Shown piece after piece: positions 41,719-53,700 of a stretch of DNA of 64,000 nt (position 1 is its first letter; each line of letters opens with the position of its first letter). Origin of the DNA: Cunninghamia lanceolata (taxonomy: Eukaryota > Streptophyta > Pinopsida > Cupressales > Cupressaceae); assembly GCA_027924645.1 (NCBI GenBank), contig BSBN01001251.1, positions 1-64,000 on the forward strand, written 5' to 3'. The position numbers and the translations under genes are program-made. The notes under the pieces were generated by a model. That model saw nothing but the letters and a program-made list of their open reading frames with translations. It was not told the DNA's origin and did no database searches.

Positions 41719-44700
41719 CACATCTAATATTTTAAGCATAGATTCATAGAAGAACAAAAACAAAACAAGAAATTGAAAATAAAATAAGAGAGTTTGTTTG
41801 TAAAACAAAAATGCAGAAAAAACCAAAATAACTTACCTCTTTTCCAAAAATCTTCTTCTATGATCTCTTTGGCAGCAAATGGGTTGTTGCACATGCATAG
41901 GAATAGCAATCCAACCACTTTGGAACTTTCATTGATCAATCCTCAGCTCTATTTGTGTGATGGCAAGAAAGAATGAATAGTTTTTGTGTTTTACATTCAC
42001 AATGAGGCAAAACTAGTTTATTCTAGTCCTTTAAATACTTTACAAGTCAATCCTGGGGTTAAAGATCCCATTTTTGGCAACCATAGTAAAAGTCAAAGGA
42101 TAAAAATGATTACAAAAGCAAAAGAAAAAGACATACAAATTGTCGTGGGTTTGTTTTGGGTTCTAGTGGATCCTGTCAGGTTCATTCTAGGTTTGTCCGA
42201 GACAAACCCACAAACAAAATCACACCTCCTGTTCAAATCTCTAGCCAGATCAACCAGGATCCCAAACTGGGTTCAAATTGGAACCAGATCTAAGGCCTAC
42301 ACTGAGTGAACTGGCTACATAGCAAATAAACAAAAGTAACCATAATATTAATATAATATGCATAACATAAACAAAAAATAAAAAATACTACTGGTAATTG
42401 ATAATTCAAAATATCCGTCATAACATGATATATCACATAGGTTTGTATATCTATTCAAAATGGAAAAAAATCTATGGTCATAGTCAGTTTCGTTAGTGGT
42501 TGAGTAACATGGTCCTTTAAAGTTTTTAATTGTGTTTTATAAATAAAATATTAAAAAAATTATTTTTGTTGTTAACTTATTACAGTCTTTTGGACAGTTG
42601 GGTACCTTGGAATCTGGGACATTAGGAGAATCTAAGGCACACCCAAGAGGTATCAGGACAGGTAAAGGTATCAGAATTAAAGTGCTACAGGTATGGATCC
42701 TCCAGGGCAGTACCCAATAACGTAAGGGAAAGCTCAATTGCATAGCTAAATACTGGATAGAATTGACCACATCTGCAAATAATCAACATAATGGCATAAA
42801 GCAGTGGGCAAAAACATATTAGTTCTCCAACTTGACATTGAACTGAACAGAAACCAAGATTATTATATCAGAACAACCAAATTATTCTTGGAAGCCTGAC
42901 CCAGTAACCAAATGATATCTTGAAACATACAAAGAACTTACAAATTCTGGTAATTGTTCTTTTATAGGCTTCATCTTCTCTTTGGAACCTGCCTTGTCAA
43001 TGCCAACTGGAATTTCTTTTGCAATTTTGTGAGTTAACCCAATTTCTTTACAAAAGCGTGTCCAATTCATCTCATATCCTGCCTTTGCAACCTCAAGTAT
43101 ATACGAAATGATTGTTGAGTCTTTGACAGGAGCAGGCCTCTCAGGTAAGTTCTGAACAAATAACAGCCAGCCTTGTAAGCATGCACATAAACTAAAACGA
43201 AATAACATATAAAATTTAGAAATATCAAATATGCATAAAATGATATTTATAATAGTTTCCCAATAAATACACATCTATTTGATCATATTCAGTTGCAGAA
43301 TAAGCCATCAAGTCAAACAATGATGCATTTACAACCTACAAAAGAGATTTCTATGAATCTCTCCAACAAAATATTTTCTCAAATGATCTTACAGCAATCT
43401 GAGAAAAAGAAAGACCACCCTCCTGCCACATCTTCCAAGCTTCCATCTTCATGGGCGTAACTTTGCATTCTGTTCTGCTAGTAGTTACCCTGGAAATACT
43501 TGGTTGCACCACCCTCGAAATACTTGGTTGCACCAGGAGCTCCCCATCCAAACGAAGCTCTAGACTTTCTGAGAAGTGTTTTACAGTTTGAAGGATGCGG
43601 TCACCATGCCTCGCTATGAGGTGCTACAATCATGAAACAAGGTTACAGACTCAAGTCAGGAAAGAACCAATAAATACAAGAGATTAGATGGTACTTATTT
43701 CCTTTTACATCTTCACGGAAGATGTGCTATACATACTGGTATCTGCTACTTAGATTCGTTTCCTTTCTGATAGAAATTGGGATTTTAATAGAAGAGAGTT
43801 TCAATCATTATTTATGATATTTGTACAATCATAAAAATAGAAACTGAAAGGTGACTAATACAATTAAAGATGAGCACTATCCCAAGCAAGACCAAAAGGG
43901 AACAACCAATTTGCAAAGAAAATATTAAAGCATAACGATTAACCTCTTCAAGATAAAAAAGTAGGATAGTTAGAAAATTATCTTTTTCTCTCTAACGTAT
44001 GGACAAATGAAAAAGATCAGGTATTACTCGTTTCTGGTTCAATCAGTTGATTATGGAGATACTAGTGAACATTAGAATCCTTATGATGCCTGTACAAGGA
44101 TAAAAATGTGAGACCATCTAAATATCAATCTAAAATGTTTGACCAGACTGGTAGATGGAAGGCAGCTTTGCAAGTTGAATGTATTTATGAAACAAGAACA
44201 TTTTGGACGAAGACTAATGAAACACACAAAGATCATCATCTATCCAAATATAGCATCAGTTGAAGTTGTCTTCTCCTACACCAGGAGATGCACATCTAGC
44301 ACATACCAATTCACTGGCCGATTCCTAACATGAACTCAAAAACTGACCAGTGACAAGGTAGATATAATTTTGCTCCATATAAAGCATGAAATTCATATTC
44401 TGACGTGGTTTGTACATCAGCTGTATTTGATGGAATATAATCGAAAGTTGAGACATCCTTGTACTTGGGCTATCATTATGTTTATTTAAGATCCTCTTGT
44501 TCACACTAAATCTTCCATTCATAATTGCATATTTATTTATTATTTAACTATAATGTCCCTATCGAAAGCAAAGAGTCGGACAAACCTCTTTTGGTGCCAT
44601 TTAAATGCCCTTTCTCTACTTACCAAGAATCAAGATGCAATAGTAGATCATGCAACACTACACCCATATTTGTCTCCGTAAGTGTTTGTTTCTCACCACA

Positions 44701-47700
44701 ACCAAATTTTCTGTCATAAAAGCTTAGAGGATTCCATTTTACAAAATCTGCTTAGTTGTATTGTTTATTTGCTTTACAAACAGTAGTGTTGTGTTTACTT
44801 TACACCCTTCTATTAGGAGACAACTTTCATTAAGGATGTCAAGGATATCAAAAAATTATGAAAATAATACAACACAAATATCTTTCAAAAAGACAACACT
44901 CACCCCAATATTCAGAAACATTCTCATGCAATGAATGGAAACAACAAATACACTATATCAGAGGGCTCAATAGTCCTCAAAAGCAATTTTTAGTCAAAAA
45001 TTGCATTTTTGAAAACAAGATTGATATTTTGCTGTTGCAGGAAGTTAAAATGTCGAAAGACAACATCAAAGCTATAGCTAAGAATTTATGGCCCAATGCT
45101 GATTTCTGTATCAGCACAGGTATAGGGGCCTATGGCGAGCTTGTGACTATGTGGAACAGAAATAAGCTTAAATGTCATGTCCCCTCTCCTATAGGCCGAC
45201 GATCATCAATTTGAAGAAGTCGATGTAATGTTTAAATTAAAGATTTAAACATCATGTTAAAGACGTTGAAGTCGCTTTCGTAAAATGTGATGTTTTATTT
45301 AAATAATATTATTATATAAATATTTAAATATTATTATAATTATATTACTACACTCACATATAAAAATAAATATATTGACAACAATCCATATAATATGAGT
45401 GATTCATATAATATCTACTAATCAAACTATAAAGTAAGCAATTCTCATTGATATTCCAAGTATGCATATGGAGGCGATCACTATATATCTTGCAACCAAG
45501 AATAAGAGGCTGCGATTAGTAGGATACCGTTTATGAAGGGACAGCAACTTCAAAACAGATACATTCTGAATAAGAAAAATGTGTAAATGTTGAGTAAGTG
45601 GCCAACCAGAGTCAGCGATTGGGGGATGGCTGACTCTCCCAAGGTAAAAGGCATATTTAGGACAAAAGTCATATTTATGAGAAGATGTGATTATGTTAAT
45701 CAAAGACCGTATAAAAACGAAACTATCATTAATAGGCAAGACTATTAATATAAAGACCGATCAAAGTCAAAACAAATAGGCAGCGATTGTAAAGGCAGCA
45801 GTGATTATTATTAGTTAGAGATCTATGTGAAGGGTTACATCCATTCCAAAGGGTGGTGATGAATGGGTATGCCCTTTACTTATTGAAGGAGATATAAATA
45901 TCAAATGAAAACATGTCTTTTGAGGACATCCATAGGAAAAATAAGATCTGATATAGAGTGAAAAAGATAAATGATATACACCATCAGATTTATGAGTATG
46001 AATATGCAGATTTGAAGGGAGAGTGAAGTTCAACACCCAAGAAAGGAATACAATCCTTAGATATCCAAGGATACAAAGGCAAGAGTAAAATACTTGGTAT
46101 GATGTATCTAACCTTGTGTTTATTATGATGAATGCCATGTGATAAGTAGTGACAAATGCATATAATTGAAATTATCATTAGACATGTATATAAGCATTAC
46201 GAAACTTGCTATGAAATATAGATTCTATTCACAACACATTTGGTATGTTCAAGCTCAATGCTTATTTTCTATTACCTAATACCTTAGGACAAGCAAGGTT
46301 TTGTTAGGAAGAGACAGAGTAAATCCAGCCATGGAGTTGGTTTCATCACGCCCTACACAAGTAATTCCTCATCCATGGTTAAGGGTTGAGACTTGAACAT
46401 AGTGAAATATCCCCTGTCCAAGCTAGGTTTCCTGTATCACCTTTTTTAAAAAATTTTCCCGACTGCTGATGGGTTTAGGGTTTCATATTTGATTTTGCAT
46501 GTTTTGATTTTTGCATTGGTAACATGAAATATACATGAAATATAAAGCATATATTGAAAACCTAGAAAAACTAGAAGAGATATCCACAAATATCGAATAC
46601 CTAGATAGTATTATAGCAAAATACGAATTATGAGTACATACCCATATTGAGTTTTACAACTTCGTACCATTGCTGACGGAGAGCCAACAATACAAGCTCA
46701 TAGAAAGCTGCTACAAACTCCCTGCAGTGGTAAGCTCAGCAAGCAAGAATATGCAATCAATGCTCCTAGGCGCCCAAAATACGAGAATAAATGAGACCCT
46801 TAGAAGAGTCTTTGTTGATCATGATAATCCACAAACTGTACCAGCATAATACAGCCTCCAAGGAGTAATAAATCTGCTCAAACACAAGTTAAATCCCCCC
46901 AAACTGTAACAGTTATGATCTGCAGATATAAATAACCTTATGGCGACCACAAAGGAGTAGAAATGGACACCAAACAACTCACAATGTCCTCTTCAAATGG
47001 TACGGCTAGTATGGACTACAGTACGGCCAGCAAAAGGGGTGGTACGGCCAGCAATAAAGCAATAAAAATCAGTCAATCAAGCCCTTAAATCTGTCTAGCT
47101 CTGTCCTCTGATATGAACTCCCATAATGCATACAAAATCTGAATGAAATATGTTCCTTTCAGCACCAAAACTTCACCAATTTTGCACAATTTGGACTCCT
47201 GATTGAAGCCCACACTCTGGCAAAGATTCAGCTAATTTTTCACAGCCTCAAGATTGCAAATACATTGAAGAGATCTCATTCTCCAATGGCTGGAGATAAC
47301 TGAAACCCTTGGTTTCAAGCTCAAATCCCAAGAACACCAAAAGACAAAGTCAAAATGATAATTCAATAATGAATCTATTTGCTTTTTGATGCCCTTTTAT
47401 AACTTCTCCAAATGAAGTGTATTTAATTTGCCTTTGAAGTCCACTTTTAGGTTTTTAATAAATACTTTATAATATAACTTCACTTGAGTGCTTTAATCCA
47501 TGACCTAATTATTTGACTTTAATATCATTAAATGACCCCCTTTTAATAAAGTCAAATAAGTCATTATTATATGCACCTTTAAAAAAATATCATTATAACC
47601 CCTTTATAACATAAGGTCTATTAACCACATGATGTCCTTTTAATAATAATTAATTATTATTAAAGATTACCTTTAATAATAATTAAAAATCACTTATCTC

Positions 47701-50700
47701 CATAATTAGACATTATTTCTCAATTCTATCTGAACCTGGGGTTCCCCATGGTACCCTCTGTGCATCCAATTGCCTTACTAAAAATAGCAGGGGCCCCTCT
47801 CTACAACCACAGTCTTACTATAAATAGTAAATCCCTCATTACCTGATCAAACCAATTGAGTAAGGGATCCACACTGCAATCAAGACCTATCCAGGTGCCT
47901 TGCTATATATAGAAACACTGACTCTCCTGAAATGGTGACTTACTATAAATAGTAAGTGTGTATAATTGAGTCTAGAAACATCAAACGAAGGCCCAACCTG
48001 AACCAAACTGAGCTCTGGAGAAGGTAACACCCTGATAACTGCCAAACGGGACCCTCTAAACAACTCCATTAGCCTACGAGGGTCAGATAATAGGCCAATC
48101 TTCCAAACTTTGACGCTCTTGAAATTGGAGACATTACACATAGCCAATACAAAATGTGCTATGTTGAAGTATATCAAAGTATTTTCAAGTTAATACTTAT
48201 TAACTTCTATTGCCTCCAACCTTAGGACAAGCAAGATTTTGTTAGGGAGAGGCGGAGTAATTCCAGCCATCGAGTTGGTTTCATCGTGCCCTAGACAAGT
48301 AATTCCTGCCATCCTGTGAATGATACTTTGTATTTGTATTCGAGTGTATACTCTATGACTTTGTACTCAAGTATGTATTCGAGTGTATACTCTATGGCTT
48401 TGTATATGTATTCGAGTGTATACTCTATGACGTTGTACTCAAGTGTATACTTCATGACTATGTATTCGAGTGTATACTCTATGACGTACTCAAGTGTATA
48501 CTTCATGCTATGTATTCGAGTGTATACTCTATGACGTTGTACTCAAGTGAATACTTCATCACTATGTACTCGAGTGTATACTCTATGACTTTGTACTTGT
48601 ATTTGAGTGTATACTCTATGACGTTGTACTCAAGTGTATACTTCATCGCTATGTATTCGAGTGTATACTCTATGACTTTGTACTCAAGTGTATACTTTAT
48701 GACTATATATTCGAGTGTATACTCTATGACTTTGTACTCAAGTGTATACTTCATGATTATGTATTCGAGTGTATACTCTATGACTTTGTATTTGTATTCA
48801 AGTGTATACTCTATGACTTTGCATTCAAGTGTATACCTCGTGATTCATGTGTATTCAAGTGTGTACCTCGTGATTCATGTGTATTCGAGTGTATTCAAGT
48901 GTATACCTTGTGAATTATGTGTATTCATGTGTATACTTCATGACTTATATGCTTCGTGGCTTATGTGTGTTCAAGTGTATACTCCATGACATGTGTGCAT
49001 GTTTCATGACTTACATGACTCATGTGCATACTTCATGTATTTAGGTGTGTGCTTCACACTTCGTGTCACATATATTCATATGAATACTTCATATACTTCA
49101 TGCTTCGTGTACTACGCGTATACTTCATGTATTACGTGTATACACTGCATCTTCGTGTATGCTTCATGCTTATTGTATTACATGTATTTATGCATGTATT
49201 TACATGTATGCTTTGTGCTCCACATGTATTTATGTGTATACTTTGTGTATTATGTCTTACGTGTATACTTCGTGTATCACATATGCTTCATGTATTCCAC
49301 ATGTCTGGGTGTTTGTTTACTCTATGTGTGCTTAAGAATACCTTAAGTAAAAGCCAAATCTCTAGAGCTTAATTTGTCAAACACTTCTTGGGTTAAGAAA
49401 CACTAACAAATTAACTTATGTAGTAATGAAGGGTTGTAACTAGTGAAGTAGAAAAAGTATGTCTCCCTCAAACTTGAAATATAAAGGGAGAGAACATTGC
49501 ATTTAAGAAAGACATCCAAAAACATCATTGAAGAATTCAAATGAGAATAAAACCCTAAGTAATTTTGTATGTAAATAATGATGATGCGAGAAATGATGAA
49601 ACCCCAAATACGAAAAATGTGACCCTCAAATGTAGGACTTCCTTAACAATAAAATATAAAAGGGAATCATTTCCTTGTGAAGAAACCATCAATAGGAAGT
49701 AAATCTAATAATTAACTCAAGGGTAAAGTATTGTTCTTGAAAAAGGCTTACCAAGTCTTCTTTGATCACAAATTTTCTCTCCAAGTCATCATATAATCAA
49801 TTACTCTGCAAGAACGACTCTTCTCAACTTGAGGTCAATAACATATCAAAAGTAAACTACAAGATAACAAGTACAAGACTGAATCTCGTGATCAAAGATC
49901 AAGATGTCTTTTGGGTTCTTCGCTCTGAGAACAAGTCTTAAGATACAAACATCACTAGTTACCAACTCTTCTTAGATGAACCAAAAGAGATGGGACAACG
50001 CTTGCCCTCATACTTTAGAATGCTAACATTGGCAGTGGATTGAGACAAGAATACTTCTTTGAAGAGATCGATTTGGGTTCCTGATGACTTCAGACGAAAT
50101 TGCTTAAGGACAAGCAATCTTGGGCGGGGTGGACTATCATGTCCCCTCTCCTATAGGCCGACGATCATCAATTTGAAGAAGTCGATGCAATGTTTAAATT
50201 AAAGATTTAAACATCATGTTAAAGACGATGAAGTTGCTTTTGTAAAATGTGGTGTTTTATTTAAATAATATTATTATATAAATATTTAAATATTATTATA
50301 ATTATATTACTACACATATTTATAAAAATAAATATATTGACAACGATCCATATAATGTGAGCAATTCATATAATATATACTAATCAAAATATAAAGTAAG
50401 CAATTCTCATTGATATTCCAAGTAGGCATATGGAGGCGATCACTATATATCTTGCAACCAAGAATAAGAGGCTACGATTAGTAGGATACCGTTTATGAAG
50501 GGGCAGCGACTTCAAAGCAGAGATATTGTGAATAAGAAAAATGTGATTAAATGTTGAGTAAGTGGCCGACCAAAGTCAACGACTGGGGGATGGCTGACTC
50601 TCCCAAGGTAAAAGGCATATTTAAGACAAAAGTCATATATATGAGAAGATGCAATTATGTTAATCAAAGACCATATAAAAAGGCATCTATCATTAATAGG

Positions 50701-53700
50701 CAAGACTATTAATATAAAGACTGATCAAAGTCAAATCAGATAGGCAGCAATTATTATTAGTCAGCGATCTATGTGAAGGGTTACATAAATTCCAAAGGGT
50801 GGTGATGAATGGGTATGCCCTTTACTTATTGAAGGGGATATAAATATCAAATAAAAACATGTCTTGAGAGTACTTGGTTAAGTGGAAGAACCTGCCAGTT
50901 GAGGATACCACATGGGAGGGTGAGCAGATTTTGCAGCATCCAAAGTTGAGGTTGCTTGAGGACAAGCAATTTGGGGAAGGGTGGATTGTAATGTCCCCCA
51001 TTTAGCTCACCACCTCAGAGGATCAGGGTTAGCCTATCACAGGATTTCTCGTAGGCTAACAACAGTGTTCAGGGAGTCAGTTTGAGGAGTTACTATTTAT
51101 AGTAAGTCATGACAGAGCCAGTTTCCATATTTGGCAAGGCAGTGTTGGAGCCAGGGCACGAGATTCGAGAGTCGGATCTTCTAGAGCTATGTCGATTTTA
51201 TTTAAGTTAAATTAAAGATTTAACTTATTATATGTTGAAATGACTTTAAGTTATGTTATAACTTAACCTTATAATACTAAGTTATAACTTAAAGTTAGAA
51301 AAGTTATTGCCTAGGGGAGAGCGCCCACCTCATGGAAGGACAAGGGGGTCAATTGAAATTAAAAATTAAAAGATTTTCTCTCACTTGGAGCGTTGGGTTT
51401 GAGGGAGTTATAAGGGCAAAAAAGAGAGTTCATTTCTTTATGCTTGCTTTATGACATTTGCTCTGAGATTGAGTTTGCTCCAGCATTGGGGTTTTGAGCT
51501 TGGCTCTTTGGTTTGATCTTCGATTTGCAGAGACAGAAACCTTTGCATTTCACCTTTCCTTGTGTATGAGAGAGTGCATCAGGAAGGGGCTTGGGAGCTT
51601 CACACAGGGGTTCCATTTGAGTATTCAGGAGACACATTTTGGAGGGGTTTTGGACACAAATTGATGATATCTTGCAGAGTTGATGTTTGCAGATGAAACT
51701 GAGTTAGTATTGATCAGACTGGAAGCATTTTTGTGAAGTTTATCTGCTGTTGTAGTATCCTTATCAGCTGGCCGTACCTCTTTACTGCTGGGTCGTAACA
51801 CCTAGGGGCCGTACTTATTTATGGTGGATTTCATGCATTTTAGTGCCGGGTTTCTACTCCAATGAGGTCGCCTTGCTGTTGCAGAGATAATAGAAGCATA
51901 ACAGAGGTTTCTTCTTGCAATTTCTTTTGAGTTTGAAGCTGATATAGACTCCTTAGCAGGTCGTACACTCCAACAAGGACGTGGGTCTTAAGTCATTGCT
52001 GTTCACTTCAGTTCGGGGTCTTTGTCTACCTTATTCAAGGCGTTTGGAGGTCTTTTTTCATTGCTGTAGTTTGTATTTTGTGGTGGACAATCTTTGTATG
52101 CACTTCCATGGTGATTTCACATAGCTATGTATGCTGGTCCAGATTCGGCAATAAACGAAGTTGAAGATTTACAAGTGGGTATTTCATTGTAATTAGTTTC
52201 ATTGCATTTTATGATCTGGGTTGTCTTTCGTTTATGCAAAATAGTTGTATATTTTCTGGGTTTGTTTATCTATTTCATATTTCGCACATGCAAAGCTAAA
52301 ATCAAACATGCAAAACAACCCATAAAACCTAAACAGCAAAAAACTTCAAAAACACAAAAAAAAATTAGTCAATGTGAAACATATACAGAGGGGTGTATGT
52401 TACATCTTTATAGCCTTCCCAATGCGGATCTAAGAGTGAAATGGGTGAGAAAACCCTCAACAACCTCACCAACTACAATAAAAGCATTAAATTCAGCCAC
52501 CCACTTTGCATTAATGGCATTCCTAGAAGTCGTTGACGTGTTCCCAAGCGGTTGGAGAAGTATGGAAGGCTATACAACCGGCCTCCGACAGATCAGACTT
52601 CGAAGGTTGGGCCTTCGCTTTGCACTGTTTATTCTTGAAGATAAGGAAAGGATCGCTCGACCCGAAATACTTAGAAGAATATGAACTATCGGGGGTCAGG
52701 CCTTGGGCCTTCTGCTTTCCACCTTCCAAAAGGAAGGACAAAAAGAAACCTGCCGCCTACCGCAAGACTTAGCTCAATTTTGAAATGATCGGGGATCGGT
52801 TGTCGGAACTTCCTCCTTCCACCCATCAATGCCCACTACACTTAGAAGAATTTTGACTCTGTCAGACCTCGACCTTCAGGCCTTCACTATTCTGGCTTCC
52901 AAGAGAAAGAAGGGAGAAGTGAAACATCCCACCTACTGCTGCCCGCATAACTTAAAAGAAATACCTTAGCGAACTTTGGCCTTCGGACCTTCCTCCTCCC
53001 GCCTTCCTGGAAGAGGACGAAAGACCACCACCTCAACCTTCGAAGTTTGCAATACTTAGAATTTTTTTCAAAACCTCGGGCAGACTTCAACGATCAGGCC
53101 CTCCTGTTAACACATGCCCTGAAGAAGATGGAAAGCCGCAAGCCCGACCTCCGATGCCCGAAACACTTAGGTTATTTTTGAATGACTTACACTTAGACAA
53201 ATTTGGGGCTTTGGACTTTGGAGCCGATAGACAAGGCATGACGAAAGATAGGAGCTTGAAACTCCGAAACTCTGGTAAAGGTAAAAAACACAAGGAAAAA
53301 CTTAGAATTTTGAGACTTAGCCATTTTTAGGATTCCTTCCTTGGATTTCAAAAGAACAGAGTTAGACCTATGATGGATTCAACAAGATCAGCCTATTTTG
53401 GGAAACTTGGCAGTATTTTGCAAATTTGAGGCATGGAAAATATGAGTCCCAACATGCAGCATGGCTACAATCATCATATGCAAAGAAGCCTGAAGGAGAG
53501 AGGATCGCAACCATAGTGTTATATTACATATTAGTAATTATTTCCTTAGTTAAATTTATTAAGAAAAAAGGACATGATAGTTTGCCCTTCCTGAAATTGC
53601 TTGTCCTCAAGCAAATGCAAATCCAACTGCTCTGATTCTTCCCAACTAAATACTATCTATGATACTAAGATCCCAAATAATCCTTGGAAATCTGCAATTC

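Larger units (their letters stand above)
45173..50871 (+). mobile_element. Decayed Ty3-type LTR element with nested solo LTR and minisatellite
   Basis: The left LTR starts TGTCATGTCCCC at 45173 and the right LTR starts TATCATGTCCCC at 50135. Both share about 700 bp at roughly 93-95% identity by eye. The right LTR is directly preceded by a polypurine tract of chromovirus type. The interior lacks recognisable pol. A solo LTR (46403-48138) and a minisatellite (48310-49330) lie inside. The right LTR is cut at 50871, where the sequence jumps into chromodomain coding of a different element. Confidence 0.65.

Noticed and set aside
41550..41826. Frames with YIYIYI on both strands
   Set aside because: Translation of a (TA)n microsatellite.
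48510..48989. 159-codon plus frame with YSSVYSMTL repeats
   Set aside because: By-product of a 27-bp minisatellite; the opposite strand is open too.
52202..52684. 160-codon plus frame
   Set aside because: No domain, low complexity, runs into a degenerate repeat array.
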